A DNA stretch of 64,000 nt, taken from Pseudoduganella albidiflava. GTDB taxonomy: Bacteria > Pseudomonadota > Gammaproteobacteria > Burkholderiales > Burkholderiaceae_D. Positions 1 through 8,573 of the stretch are shown here, in pieces (positions within the stretch are counted from its first letter, which is position 1; each line of letters begins with the position of its first letter). Under the pieces are notes generated by a model. It was not told the DNA's origin and ran no database searches. It worked only from the letters and a program-made list of their open reading frames with translations. The stretch spans positions 4,092,001 through 4,156,000 of the forward strand of contig NZ_CP036401.1 in assembly GCF_004322755.1 (NCBI RefSeq). Direction: 5' to 3'. The position numbers and the translations under genes were made by a program.

Positions 1-21
1 CCGCCGGCGCCGGCCCAAGGA

Positions 22-54
22 ATCGCACCGATAAGGGGGACAAACCGGTGCGAT
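22..54 (-). terminator. Hairpin just after the solute-binding protein gene
   Basis: A perfect 9-bp inverted repeat (ATCGCACCG at 22-30, CGGTGCGAT at 46-54) with a 15-nt loop begins 1 bp beyond the stop codon of the minus-strand gene ending at 56. It is placed like a transcription terminator for that operon, but no U-tract follows, so it could also be an mRNA-stabilising or extragenic palindromic element. Confidence 0.4.
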
Positions 55-55
55 A

Positions 56-1342
56 CTACTTTTGCCGCGGCGTGAGCCACCGGGCAAAACCTTCCTGCAG
101 CCTGGCGGCCGCATCGCGCGGTGCCAGGCTGCCTTCCAATACCCGCGTGTTGATGTTCCACAGTTCGCTTTCCATGCCCGGCTGGCCGCGATTGAGCAGC
201 TGGGCGTTGAACCGGATCGTCGAGGCGCAGCGCTCGCGCCATTCGGCCATCTGCTTGGCGACCGGGTCGCGCACCGCGATCAGGTGGTGCGACAGCGTGA
301 AAAAGCCTGTCAGCCGGTTGGTGTAGAGGTCGGCGAATTCCTGCGACCCCACCCACGCGAGGAACTTCCACGCATCCTCCTTGTTGCGCGCGTTGCGGTT
401 GATGCCGATGCCCAGGTCCATGTGATCGGAGATGTAGCAGGCGTCGCCCCGCTTGCGCACCGGCGGCGCGAACACGCCCAGCGACAGCCGCGGCACCCGC
501 CCCAGCTGCGCGATGTCCCACGAGCCGGCCGGATAGATCGCCGCGCGGCCCGCCGCGAACATGGCCTGGCTGTCGCGGTACGTGAGCGCCGCGGCATCGC
601 GCGGCAGGTAGCGGCCCAGCCGCGCCGTGAACTGCAGCGCCTCGACGAAGGGCGCGTCGGTCAGCCTGGCGCGGCCGTCGATCAGCGCCTTCCTGCCCTC
701 TTCTCCGCGCCAGAAGTTCGGCCCGATGCTGGTGTACACCACCTGGCTGGCTTCCCATTGCTCGGCGGTGCCCAGCGCCAGCGGCGCGATGCCCGCTGTT
801 TTCAGCACGTCCAGCACCCGGAAGAATTCGTCGACCGTGCCGGGCGGCTGCAGGTCCAGCTGGCGGAACATGTCCTTGTTGTAGAAGAAGCCGTGGATCA
901 CCGACGCCACCGGCATGCAGAACGTCTCCCTGCCGTCGTCGGTCTGCCAGGCCACCATGGCCGGCGGCGCGAAGTTCTGCAGCCCCGGCCTGCCGTTCAG
1001 GCGTTCCAGGTATCCCTTGCGGTACAGCGCCAGCGAGGCGTCGAACGGCCGGCAGGCGATCACGTCGCCGGCCGTGCCGTCGGCCAGGCGGCCGGCCAGC
1101 GCCGCGTCGTAGGCGGTCGGCGCGGTGGGCGCGAACTTCACGGCGACGTCCGGGTGATGGCGCGCGAATGCCGGGATCAGCACGTTCTCCCACAGCGCCC
1201 GGTCGTCGACGCGCCAGCTTTCGATCACCAGCGTGCCGGCGCCGGCCGGCGCCATGCCGCAGGCCAGGCAAGCGGCCAGCCATGCGGCGCCCATCCGCCG
1301 CATCACGCGCCCCGCAAGCTTCTTCATCGGCCAGGATGCCAT
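56..1342 (-). CDS. Extracellular solute-binding protein, family 1 (sugar ABC type)
   Basis: The 428-aa product has a basic N-terminus and a hydrophobic signal segment (about residues 17-35, ending near PAGAG), followed by the typical start of a family 1 carbohydrate-binding protein (TLVIESWR, then PAFARHHPDVAVKF). Later it shows the GTAEQWEAS and AAIYPAGSW segments common in this family. Such proteins normally deliver sugars to ABC permeases, but no permease or ATPase gene lies nearby. The gene is the last of a four-gene minus-strand operon, 4 bp after the MFS gene. A second in-frame ATG at residue 6 is possible. It may serve a permease encoded elsewhere or present ligand to a sensor; that is inference. 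Confidence 0.85.
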   Translation of the reverse strand: MASWPMKKLAGRVMRRMGAAWLAACLACGMAPAGAGTLVIESWRVDDRALWENVLIPAFARHHPDVAVKFAPTAPTAYDAALAGRLADGTAGDVIACRPFDASLALYRKGYLERLNGRPGLQNFAPPAMVAWQTDDGRETFCMPVASVIHGFFYNKDMFRQLDLQPPGTVDEFFRVLDVLKTAGIAPLALGTAEQWEASQVVYTSIGPNFWRGEEGRKALIDGRARLTDAPFVEALQFTARLGRYLPRDAAALTYRDSQAMFAAGRAAIYPAGSWDIAQLGRVPRLSLGVFAPPVRKRGDACYISDHMDLGIGINRNARNKEDAWKFLAWVGSQEFADLYTNRLTGFFTLSHHLIAVRDPVAKQMAEWRERCASTIRFNAQLLNRGQPGMESELWNINTRVLEGSLAPRDAAARLQEGFARWLTPRQK

Positions 1343-1346
1343 CGGA

Positions 1347-3260
1347 TCACCGCCCCGCCGCGCCGGCGAAATGCCGCTCGATCTCTTCCAGCGACTTGCC
1401 CTTGGTCTCGGGCAGGAAGAACGTAGCGGTGATGAAATAGACCGCCGTGCAGGCCGCCCAGAACAGGAACATCGCGTGGTAGCCCAGGTTGCCCACGATG
1501 GGAAGGAAGGCCCCGGCGATCAGCGTGCCGATGCCCTGGTTGACCAGCAGCGCGACCCCCATGCCGACCGAGCGGATGCGCGTCGGCATCAGCTCGGACA
1601 GCGCCAGCCAGACGCACACGCCGGGGCCGATCGAGAACGAGGCGATGAACGCGGCAATGCACAGGGCGGCCAGCACGCCGCTGTCCTTGCCGGGCGTGGG
1701 ACCCAGGCTGGCGCGGACGATCGTCAGCTGCGCGCCGTCCGGCATGCCATCCGGTGCCCTTACTTGCACGTGCTGCGCCTGGTAAATGCGCCGCGCCGCG
1801 TCGATCGTGGCGCGCGACTGCGCCGGCAGGCTGGCGATCAGCGGCTGCGCGGCCGCCGCGGCACCCGCATCGGCCCGGCCGCTCCACGCGGCGTGGGCCG
1901 CCTCCAGCAGCGCGCGCTGTTCCGCCGGCAGCGCCCGCACCAGCGCCGCCTCGCGGGCCAGCACCTCGCGCGCCTCGGCGGTAGGCGTGTAGGCCTCGGC
2001 CACTTGCTGGCGGTCGCCATACTGGTACAGGATGGTCAGCTGCATCGGCCCCGTTTCCGGCGCGCCGGCCGGACTGGCAGCGATGAGCCCCGCGTCGGCA
2101 AGGTTCAGTTGCAGGGCATTGCCGCGCACCAGTGCCGCGACCTGCTCGCGCACGTCGATGCGCTGCGATTCGAAGCGGTGGAACAGCAGCGCCAGCAGGC
2201 ACAGCGACACCATGATGCCGGCCGTGCCCAGCTTCAGCAGGTAGACCCGGCCCTTGCGCTCGACCAGCACGATGGCGGCCACCGTCATCACCGAGTTGAG
2301 AATCTTGATCGCCGTGCCGTGGCTGGCCGCGCTGACCGGGTCGAGCCCCGCATGCTGCAGGATGGTCGACATGAACTGCAGCAGCGAATTGATGCCGGTG
2401 GCCTGGTTGCAGCCGAGGATCACGCAGGCGAGCACGAACGGCACCACGTAGCGCCGCTGCGTCAGCATCTCGGCCAGTGCGGCGCCGCGCGACAGCCGGG
2501 GCCGCGCGCGTTCCTCGTCCAGCGCCGCGCCGATGCCCGCCAGTTCCTGTTCGCAGGTGGCTGGTGAGCGCAGCCGCGCCAGCACGGCGCGCGCCCGCTC
2601 CGGGCCGCGGTGCCGCATCAGCCAGCGCGGCGATTCGGGCACGCAGCAGCAGCCCAGCAGGAACAGCACGCCCGGGTAGACCACCGTCAGAAACATGCTG
2701 CGCCAGGCATGGTCCGCGGCGGCCACCGCGGCGCGCGTGTCGCTGCCGGCGGCCTGGATGGCCAGTTCCGCGTTGCCCAGGTAATGGTTGCCGATGAACG
2801 CGGCCAGCACGATGCCGGCGGTGAGCATGAACTGGAACAGCGCCACGCCGCGGCCGCGCTGGTCGGCCGGCAGGCACTCGGCCAGGTACAGCGGCACCAC
2901 TACCGCGATCACCCCGCCGCTCAATCCCTGCAGCAGGCGCCCCAGCAGCAGCGGCACGAAGGATTGCGACAGCCAGATCACGGTGACGCTGCCGACGAAC
3001 AGCAGCGCGCTGACCACCATCATCGGCCGCCGCCCCAGCCAGTCGGCCAGCATGCCGGCCACCACCGAGCCGAGGATCGAACCCGCCATCACGGCGGCGA
3101 CCACCAGCGACAGCTGGCTTTCCGGCAGGCTGGTGGCGCGGTGCAGGTAGGGCAGCGCCGGATCGATGATGCCGATATCGATGCCGTACAGCAGGCCGCC
3201 GAGGCCGCAGACGGCGGTAAGGAAATACTGGTGCATGCGTTGCGTTTGCTGTGTCGACAT
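1347..3260 (-). CDS. MFS sugar porter with large periplasmic insertion
   Basis: This 637-aa inner-membrane protein belongs to the sugar porter branch of the major facilitator superfamily. Diagnostic motifs are D-GRRP after TM2 (DWLGRRPMM), PESPRWL after TM6, the Q-TGINS segment in TM7 and the C-terminal PETKGKSLEEIE. Typical sugar porters have about 460-500 residues. The extra length is a block of about 165 residues (about 362-526) between TM9 and TM10, which should face the periplasm. The block is Ala/Glu/Arg-rich and looks helical, with no domain I recognise. The gene follows the SMP-30 gene by 76 bp and precedes the solute-binding protein gene. Substrate: probably a sugar released or modified by the operon partners. 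Confidence 0.88.
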   Translation of the reverse strand: MSTQQTQRMHQYFLTAVCGLGGLLYGIDIGIIDPALPYLHRATSLPESQLSLVVAAVMAGSILGSVVAGMLADWLGRRPMMVVSALLFVGSVTVIWLSQSFVPLLLGRLLQGLSGGVIAVVVPLYLAECLPADQRGRGVALFQFMLTAGIVLAAFIGNHYLGNAELAIQAAGSDTRAAVAAADHAWRSMFLTVVYPGVLFLLGCCCVPESPRWLMRHRGPERARAVLARLRSPATCEQELAGIGAALDEERARPRLSRGAALAEMLTQRRYVVPFVLACVILGCNQATGINSLLQFMSTILQHAGLDPVSAASHGTAIKILNSVMTVAAIVLVERKGRVYLLKLGTAGIMVSLCLLALLFHRFESQRIDVREQVAALVRGNALQLNLADAGLIAASPAGAPETGPMQLTILYQYGDRQQVAEAYTPTAEAREVLAREAALVRALPAEQRALLEAAHAAWSGRADAGAAAAAQPLIASLPAQSRATIDAARRIYQAQHVQVRAPDGMPDGAQLTIVRASLGPTPGKDSGVLAALCIAAFIASFSIGPGVCVWLALSELMPTRIRSVGMGVALLVNQGIGTLIAGAFLPIVGNLGYHAMFLFWAACTAVYFITATFFLPETKGKSLEEIERHFAGAAGR

Positions 3261-3336
3261 TCTTTACCTTGCACTCGTTACCTTGTTGAGACTCGACGAT
3301 GACGATGACGATGAGCGGCCGGACCGCCGGCCCCGG

Positions 3337-4251
3337 CTAGGGCGGCCCGTGCAGCCGCTGCCACTCCAGGCCCGGCCGGTCGACGCGGAACTGCAGCAGC
3401 CGGCCATGCTCCACTTCCGTGACATAGGCGGTGCGGCCATCCGGGCCACCGAAGCAGATGTTGCTGGGGCGTGCACCGGGTAGCGTGATCTCCCGCAGCA
3501 GCGTGCCGTCCGGCGCCAGCTTGGCCACCGTACCCTTGCCATGCCGCGTCACGTACAGGTTGCCGTCCACGTCGGCGCGCATGCCGTCCAGCCCGAAGTC
3601 CGGGAAGCGCGCGACCAGGCGCTTGCCTTCCAGCGCGCCGCCGCTGCCGATCGTGAATGCCCAGATGGCGCGCTGCTCGCTTTCGTTGACATACAGCGTG
3701 CGGCCGTCCGGGCTGACCTCGATGCCGTTGGTCGTGCCCAGGCCGTCCGCGGCCAGCGTGGCGCGGCCGGCGGTATCGATGCGCCAGATCCGCCCGCTGC
3801 CGCGCCGCCAGTCGGGATCGCTGGCATACAGCACGCCATCGGCCGTGATGGCGATGTCGTTCGGCTGGCTCATCGACGGCTCGTGCGCGAACCGCACGGC
3901 AGTCGTGGTCCCCGGGGCGACGCGGTAGATCGCATGGCCCACGTAATCCGCCACGTATAGCGTGCCGTCGCGGCCGAAGCGCAAGCCGTTGGGCACCGCC
4001 TTGCCCGGCATGGTGAGCAGCACGCGGGCCGTACCGTCCGGCGCGACGATGCCGATGGTCTGCTGGCGCGCGAAGTTGGCGGCATGGATGTTGCCGGCCG
4101 CATCGACCGCAGGGCCTTCGATGCCGGCCGTGAAGCCGTGCGGCGCCGTCAGCGGCGTGGCGACGAACAGTTCCGTGGCACCCGCCGGGAGCATCGCCCC
4201 CAGCCAGGCCGCCAGCAGCAGGGGCGCCACGGTCCTCGCCTCGATCGGCAT
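3337..4251 (-). CDS. SMP-30/gluconolactonase-like beta-propeller, exported
   Basis: The 304-aa product starts at ATG 4251, two bases after the TonB receptor stop, and opens with a signal peptide (about residues 1-25, ending PAGATE). The rest is a six-bladed propeller of the SMP-30/gluconolactonase/LRE type. Repeated blade motifs are visible (GPAVDAAGN, DGTLYVADYVG, NGIEVSPDGRTLYVNES, GMRADVDGNLYV), with the Glu/Asn/Asp metal ligands expected for the family. Members hydrolyse sugar lactones. Here a periplasmic lactonase acting on an aldonolactone or similar substrate is likely. A GC-rich hairpin without U-tract (3317-3332) lies between it and the MFS gene and may reduce read-through. Confidence 0.85.
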   Translation of the reverse strand: MPIEARTVAPLLLAAWLGAMLPAGATELFVATPLTAPHGFTAGIEGPAVDAAGNIHAANFARQQTIGIVAPDGTARVLLTMPGKAVPNGLRFGRDGTLYVADYVGHAIYRVAPGTTTAVRFAHEPSMSQPNDIAITADGVLYASDPDWRRGSGRIWRIDTAGRATLAADGLGTTNGIEVSPDGRTLYVNESEQRAIWAFTIGSGGALEGKRLVARFPDFGLDGMRADVDGNLYVTRHGKGTVAKLAPDGTLLREITLPGARPSNICFGGPDGRTAYVTEVEHGRLLQFRVDRPGLEWQRLHGPP

Positions 4252-4253
4252 GC

Positions 4254-6914
4254 TTACCACTCGGTTCCCACGCGCATGCCGAACATGCGCGGGTCGTTGT
4301 ACGACGCCAGCGTGAAGCTCGACTCCGGACCACCGGCGCCGGCCCAGGTCTTGACGCGCTTGTCGGCGATATTGCGCACGTACAGTTCCGCATGCCACGG
4401 GAAGCGGCCCCCCGACGGCCCGTCCAGCCGCAGCGACGCATCGAACATGCTGTAGGCCTTCTGCACGCCGGACAGGTGCGCTTCATCGAGGTTGCGCAGG
4501 TTGAAGTACACCTTGTCCTGCCAGCGTGCCGACAGCCACGGCGTCAGCGACCAGCCGTTGTCGAAGCGGAAGTCCTGCGAGAAGCTCAGGTTCATCGTGC
4601 GGCGCGGCGAGTACGGCAGCGTGTTGCCGGTCACGTCGTAGGGCCGCAGCTGGGCCAGCAACGGGTCGCTGCCCGAATAGTATGGCGGGCATGGCGTGAT
4701 GCCCTGCTCTTCGCGCGCCCCGCAGCCGATGTCGTCGCTGTAGGTCGGGTAGTCGGCGATCTTGGCGCTCAGCAGCGATGCCGAGTAGGTGATGCGGGCA
4801 TCGCGCCACGGCCGGTACTGCCCTTCCAGCTCCAGCCCCTTGATGTTGGCGCGGCCCACGTTCTGCGTCGACCACCAGCTGATGACGGCGTCGCAGCCCG
4901 GGTTGTCCGGTTCGCAGACGCGCCTGGTGCGGCCCACCGTGTGCTGGCCCGTCACCTGCATGTCCTTGTAGCGGCTGTAGAACAGCGTGGCCGACAGCGT
5001 CAGGCGGTCTTCCAGCATCTTGCCCTTGTAGCCCAGTTCCAGGTTGGTGACGGTCTCGGGGCTGTACGGCAGGAACGAGTACTGCGGGCCGGCAGGGCCG
5101 GTGGCGCAATCGTACGGCGCGCCCGTGGCTGGGTTGATGTCGTTGCCGCACAGGTTGAAGCGGTCGTTGAAGCCGCCCGCCTTGTAGCCGGTCGACAGCG
5201 ACGTGTACAGCATGTTGCGCGGATCGACCTGCCAGGTCAGGCCCAGCCGGCCCGTGGTCTTGCTCCAGGAATCGGCATTGTCGCTGATGGTGGAAGCCGC
5301 CGGGAAGGCGCCGCCGCCGTAGAAGGCACCCATGCCGGGCAACAGCATGCCGGCGTTGATGCCCGTGTAGCCGGGTGTACCCGGGGCGCCGGGCACCAGC
5401 AGGCCGTTGAAGTAATCGGTGCCGTAGGCTTCCCAGAACTGGCCATTACGGTCGGCGCGGCCGTCGCGGCTGTAGCGCACGCCCGCGGTGAAGGTCCACG
5501 CCGGCAGGAATTGCCAGTCGGCCTGCGCGAACACGGCCTTCGATTCGGAGACACGGTCCGGCTGGTGGTAGAAGTTGGCGTACGGGTAGCCGTTGCTGTC
5601 GTTGGCGAGGAAATCCTGGCCGAAGTCGATGCTGTTGCGTTCCTTCATGTAGAACAGGCCGGCGACATAGCGCAGCTTGCCGAAGTTCTGGCGCAGCTGC
5701 AGCTCGTGCACGTCCGATTCGAACTTCGAGCCCAGCGTGTACGTCGCATTGTCCTCGACGGGCCAGCGCGCGCCGCCGGCGGCCGCCGTGGCGTTCACAT
5801 CCGCTTCGATGCGGTGGTAGCCGGCGTCGCTGTCCTGCTGCTGGAAGCGGCGCTGGATCGCATGCGCGTAGCTGTACTCGATGTCGGTCTGCGCATTGAC
5901 GTTCCACACCAGGTTCGAGCGCAGCGTGCGGATCGACATGTCGGTCACGCCCGGCACATTGATCGCCACGTCGTACATGCCGCCCTGGCAGGCATACGGC
6001 GTGCCGGCCGCCTGCTCGCAATCCTTCAGGGCGATATCGCCGGCATCGTTGTTCTGGTAATTCTCGAACGCGAGCAGCCATTGCAGCCGGTCCGTCACCT
6101 TCCACAGGCCGGACAGGCGTACCGCCCACTGGTCGCGGTTGGTGTAGAAGTCGCTCTTGCCGACCTTGCGGTTGCGGCGCTGGTCGACATCGGGAATGCC
6201 GTCGGCGACGAAGCCTTTCGACGGCATGTTCACGTCGTACAGGTCCTGCGTCTGGTCGACCCAGCCGTCGCGCTTGACGCCGCTGGCCGTGACGCGCAGC
6301 GCGAAGCGGTCGTTGACGGGGATGTTCTGCACCACCGACAGCTGGCGGTGATTGAAGTTGCCCAGGTCGAGTTCCGCGCTGCCGGCGCTGCTGCCGAAAA
6401 CGGGCTTGTTGGGGATGATGTTGATGCTGCCGCCGGTGGAATTGCGGCCGAACAGCGTGCCCTGCGGGCCGCGCAGCACTTCCAGCCGGTCCAGGTCGAA
6501 CAGCAGCGCCAGCGCGCCCTGCGGCCGCGGCGAGTAGATGCCGGCCACGTGCAGGCCGACGGCCGGATTGCCGATCTCGGTGAAGTCGGAATTGGACACG
6601 CCGCGGATGGCGATCTGCACGCCCGAGCTGCCATCGACCGCCCCGCCCAGCTGCAGGTTGGGGATGTCGCCGGTCAGCGCCTTGATGTTCAGCGCGCCCT
6701 TGCGCGTCAGGTCGTCCTGCGTCAGCGCCGATACGGCGACGGGTGTCTTCAGCAGCGAGGTGCTGTAGCGTGTGGCCGTCACCATGACTTCCTGGATCGC
6801 GTCGCCGGATGGCGCAGGCGCTTCCTGTGCGAAGGCGCCCGGCGCGGCCAGCAGCGCCAGCGCTCCGGCCACCGCGGAGCTGATCAGGGTCTTGCTGCGG
6901 TTCGAATCAAACAT
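4254..6914 (-). CDS. TonB-dependent outer-membrane receptor
   Basis: The 886-aa protein has a signal peptide (cleavage near AFAQEAP), a TonB-box-like stretch (EVMVTATRY) and a plug domain at about residues 45-160 with the family motifs IAIRGVSN, VLRGPQGTLFGRNSTGG and INIIPNKP. A long beta-barrel follows, ending FGMRVGTEW. Such receptors import oligosaccharides or metal chelates across the outer membrane using TonB-ExbBD energy. It heads an operon with SMP-30, MFS and solute-binding protein genes, so a sugar-type substrate is likely. Its promoter region shares an unusual double-box arrangement with the chitinase/NagX operon, which suggests a chitin-derived or amino-sugar ligand. Confidence 0.93.
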   Translation of the reverse strand: MFDSNRSKTLISSAVAGALALLAAPGAFAQEAPAPSGDAIQEVMVTATRYSTSLLKTPVAVSALTQDDLTRKGALNIKALTGDIPNLQLGGAVDGSSGVQIAIRGVSNSDFTEIGNPAVGLHVAGIYSPRPQGALALLFDLDRLEVLRGPQGTLFGRNSTGGSINIIPNKPVFGSSAGSAELDLGNFNHRQLSVVQNIPVNDRFALRVTASGVKRDGWVDQTQDLYDVNMPSKGFVADGIPDVDQRRNRKVGKSDFYTNRDQWAVRLSGLWKVTDRLQWLLAFENYQNNDAGDIALKDCEQAAGTPYACQGGMYDVAINVPGVTDMSIRTLRSNLVWNVNAQTDIEYSYAHAIQRRFQQQDSDAGYHRIEADVNATAAAGGARWPVEDNATYTLGSKFESDVHELQLRQNFGKLRYVAGLFYMKERNSIDFGQDFLANDSNGYPYANFYHQPDRVSESKAVFAQADWQFLPAWTFTAGVRYSRDGRADRNGQFWEAYGTDYFNGLLVPGAPGTPGYTGINAGMLLPGMGAFYGGGAFPAASTISDNADSWSKTTGRLGLTWQVDPRNMLYTSLSTGYKAGGFNDRFNLCGNDINPATGAPYDCATGPAGPQYSFLPYSPETVTNLELGYKGKMLEDRLTLSATLFYSRYKDMQVTGQHTVGRTRRVCEPDNPGCDAVISWWSTQNVGRANIKGLELEGQYRPWRDARITYSASLLSAKIADYPTYSDDIGCGAREEQGITPCPPYYSGSDPLLAQLRPYDVTGNTLPYSPRRTMNLSFSQDFRFDNGWSLTPWLSARWQDKVYFNLRNLDEAHLSGVQKAYSMFDASLRLDGPSGGRFPWHAELYVRNIADKRVKTWAGAGGPESSFTLASYNDPRMFGMRVGTEW

Positions 6915-7119
6915 GCTCTTTCCTTTTTAGTAGCGTGACGGCTGGGTCGTCATCTGGTCCACCTGCTCGAGTGTTCCACCGCATGCCTGTGTGTGCTACG
7001 CCGCGGTGATTCGACAGTAACAGCGCGCCCGGCACCGGCCAACCCTCCAGCCTTTCCGCCAAAAATAGTTGCTACATGCTTGATTCCAAACGATTTTCTG
7101 ATTCCCGAGGGCGCTTGTG

Positions 7120-7136
7120 CTTACACTTCCTTACGA
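7120..7136 (-). promoter_or_regulatory. Response-regulator-type direct repeat, TonB promoter, near box
   Basis: On the minus strand this reads TCGTAAGGAAGTGTAAG, i.e. GTAAG-N5-GTAAG. A 10-bp direct repeat of this kind resembles sites of OmpR/PhoB-family regulators (CpxR: GTAAA-N5-GTAAA). The cognate regulator is unknown. Confidence 0.5.
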
Positions 7137-7202
7137 AGCGCGGCGGGCATCGGCGGAAACCCCGCAGCGCGCTTACCCTGGCCGCAGATTCCGATTCAAA
7201 AG

Positions 7203-7219
7203 CTTACAAATCATTACAG
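7203..7219 (-). promoter_or_regulatory. Response-regulator-type direct repeat, TonB promoter, far box
   Basis: On the minus strand this reads CTGTAATGATTTGTAAG, i.e. GTAAT-N5-GTAAG, a second copy 83 bp further from the gene than the first box. Confidence 0.45.
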
Positions 7220-7250
7220 AGCAGTGTGCCGTCGATGCCACAGCGGCCGT

Positions 7251-8561
7251 TCACGGCGCGCGGCGCACCGTCGTCATCGCCCGCGACAGCGAGAACGCCG
7301 CGTCGTCCTGGTCCAGCGCCCACGACATCAGGCCGCCAAGGCGCCGCGTGCGGACATAGCCGGCCTTTTCCTCGATCACGCGCGGATCGTCGTAGGTCCA
7401 GAACGTGCCGTCCGCGTAGGTCCACCATTGCCGCGCGACGGGGTGGTACTGGCCGGGCAGCTTGCGCGCGGCGATTCGCGCATACTCTTCCGCGCCCTCC
7501 TCGAAGCCGCGCGCGGCGCCTTGTGCGGGTTGGTACAGGCCATTGTTGGCGGGGGCCACGCCGCGCCAGCCGCGCGCATAGAACGGCACGCCGACGACGA
7601 TTTTTTCGGGTGGCACGCCGGCGGCCAGGAAGCGCTTCACCCCCGTATCGACGCTGCGCGGGCTGGCGTCCTTGCTGGCCGGATCGGGATACAGGTTCGA
7701 CTGGAAACCGGTCGGCCCCTGCGCCTTCCACGCGCCGTTGAAGTCATAGGTCATCAGGTTGATCCAGTCCAGCGAACGGCTGTAGACGGCCGGTTCGGTG
7801 TGCCGCATCTTTTCATCGGTGCTGTTGACGGCCGCTGTCAGCAGGTAGCGCTTGCCGGTCTCCTTGCCGAGTGCATCGAGCTGGCGCCGCAGTTCCTGCA
7901 CCAGCAGCGTGAAGTTGCCCTTGTCGGCCGGGCCGGGGTGTTCCCAGTCGAGGTCGATGCCGTCGAACACGCCCGCCGCCGCGCCGGGGCCGCCGTGGCC
8001 GTCGAGGCGCGGCAGGTTGCCGCGCAAGTACAGGTCGATGCAGGAGCTGACCAGCGCGCGCCGGCCCTTCTCGGTGGCGGCGCCCTGCGCGAACCAGCGC
8101 GACCACTCGCCGCCGCCCAGCGCCACCAGCACCTTCAGGTTCGGGCGGCGCGCCTTCAGCTGGGCCAGCTGGTGGAAATTGCCGGCCAGCGGCTGGCCCG
8201 GCTGGTCGGCGCTGCCGTCGACCGATTCGTCGGCACCGAAGCGGCGTGCGTAGTCGAGCGTGGCGCGCATGCCGGCGCCGTCGCGGTCCGGCACGTCGCG
8301 CCCGCTGTCGCAGCGATGGCTACCATCGGGCATCGGGTAGACGTTCTCGAACGCGTAGACCAGGAAGGTGAACCCGTCGGCCGCCGGGGAGCGGTCGAAC
8401 TGCTTCAGGCGGAAGCCCTTGTCGACGCTCCAGCCGGTGTAGTACGAGCCCACCTGGTAGTCATTGGCAGAGGTGGCGGCGGGAGCGGCGCCGGCAACGA
8501 GCAAGGTTGCGGCGCAGAAGATGGACAGGCGGCGAAACCGAATGGAAGAAGACATGCGCAT
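7251..8561 (-). CDS. GH18 family chitinase, secreted
   Basis: The 436-aa enzyme has a signal peptide (about residues 1-30, ending APAATSAND) and a GH18 TIM barrel. The catalytic motif DGIDLDWE is intact (Asp200, Asp203, Asp205 and proton donor Glu207). Other barrel strands are visible as VLVALGGG, INLMTYDFNG and the C-terminal GLMSWALDQD. Family members cleave chitin or chitooligosaccharides by substrate-assisted catalysis. The gene is the third of a minus-strand operon, 12 bp after a NagX-like acetyltransferase gene. The enzyme is probably exported and supplies GlcNAc oligomers to the TonB system downstream. No chitin-binding module is seen. Confidence 0.93.
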   Translation of the reverse strand: MRMSSSIRFRRLSIFCAATLLVAGAAPAATSANDYQVGSYYTGWSVDKGFRLKQFDRSPAADGFTFLVYAFENVYPMPDGSHRCDSGRDVPDRDGAGMRATLDYARRFGADESVDGSADQPGQPLAGNFHQLAQLKARRPNLKVLVALGGGEWSRWFAQGAATEKGRRALVSSCIDLYLRGNLPRLDGHGGPGAAAGVFDGIDLDWEHPGPADKGNFTLLVQELRRQLDALGKETGKRYLLTAAVNSTDEKMRHTEPAVYSRSLDWINLMTYDFNGAWKAQGPTGFQSNLYPDPASKDASPRSVDTGVKRFLAAGVPPEKIVVGVPFYARGWRGVAPANNGLYQPAQGAARGFEEGAEEYARIAARKLPGQYHPVARQWWTYADGTFWTYDDPRVIEEKAGYVRTRRLGGLMSWALDQDDAAFSLSRAMTTVRRAP

Positions 8562-8573
8562 GGTGTTCCCGTG

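Larger units (their letters stand above)
6915..7250 (-). promoter_or_regulatory. Regulatory region of the TonB-SMP30-MFS operon
   Basis: This 336-bp gap lies between the chitinase stop and the TonB receptor start. It holds two 17-bp direct-repeat boxes (7120-7136 and 7203-7219, 83 bp apart) and an AT-rich element TTGATTCCAAACGATTTT (7080-7097). The near box lies 40 bp from that element. The same set occurs upstream of the NagX/chitinase operon at 11018-11160. No small gene is visible. Confidence 0.6.

Noticed and set aside
3295..3312. GACGAT triplet-type repeat after the SMP-30 gene
   Set aside because: Only three copies of a 6-bp unit in GC-rich DNA; no sign of function.
4392..6938. Long plus-strand open frame (848 codons) opposite the TonB receptor
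   Set aside because: It is the antisense shadow of a clear receptor gene in GC-rich DNA; its translation is Arg/His/Val-rich with no family resemblance.
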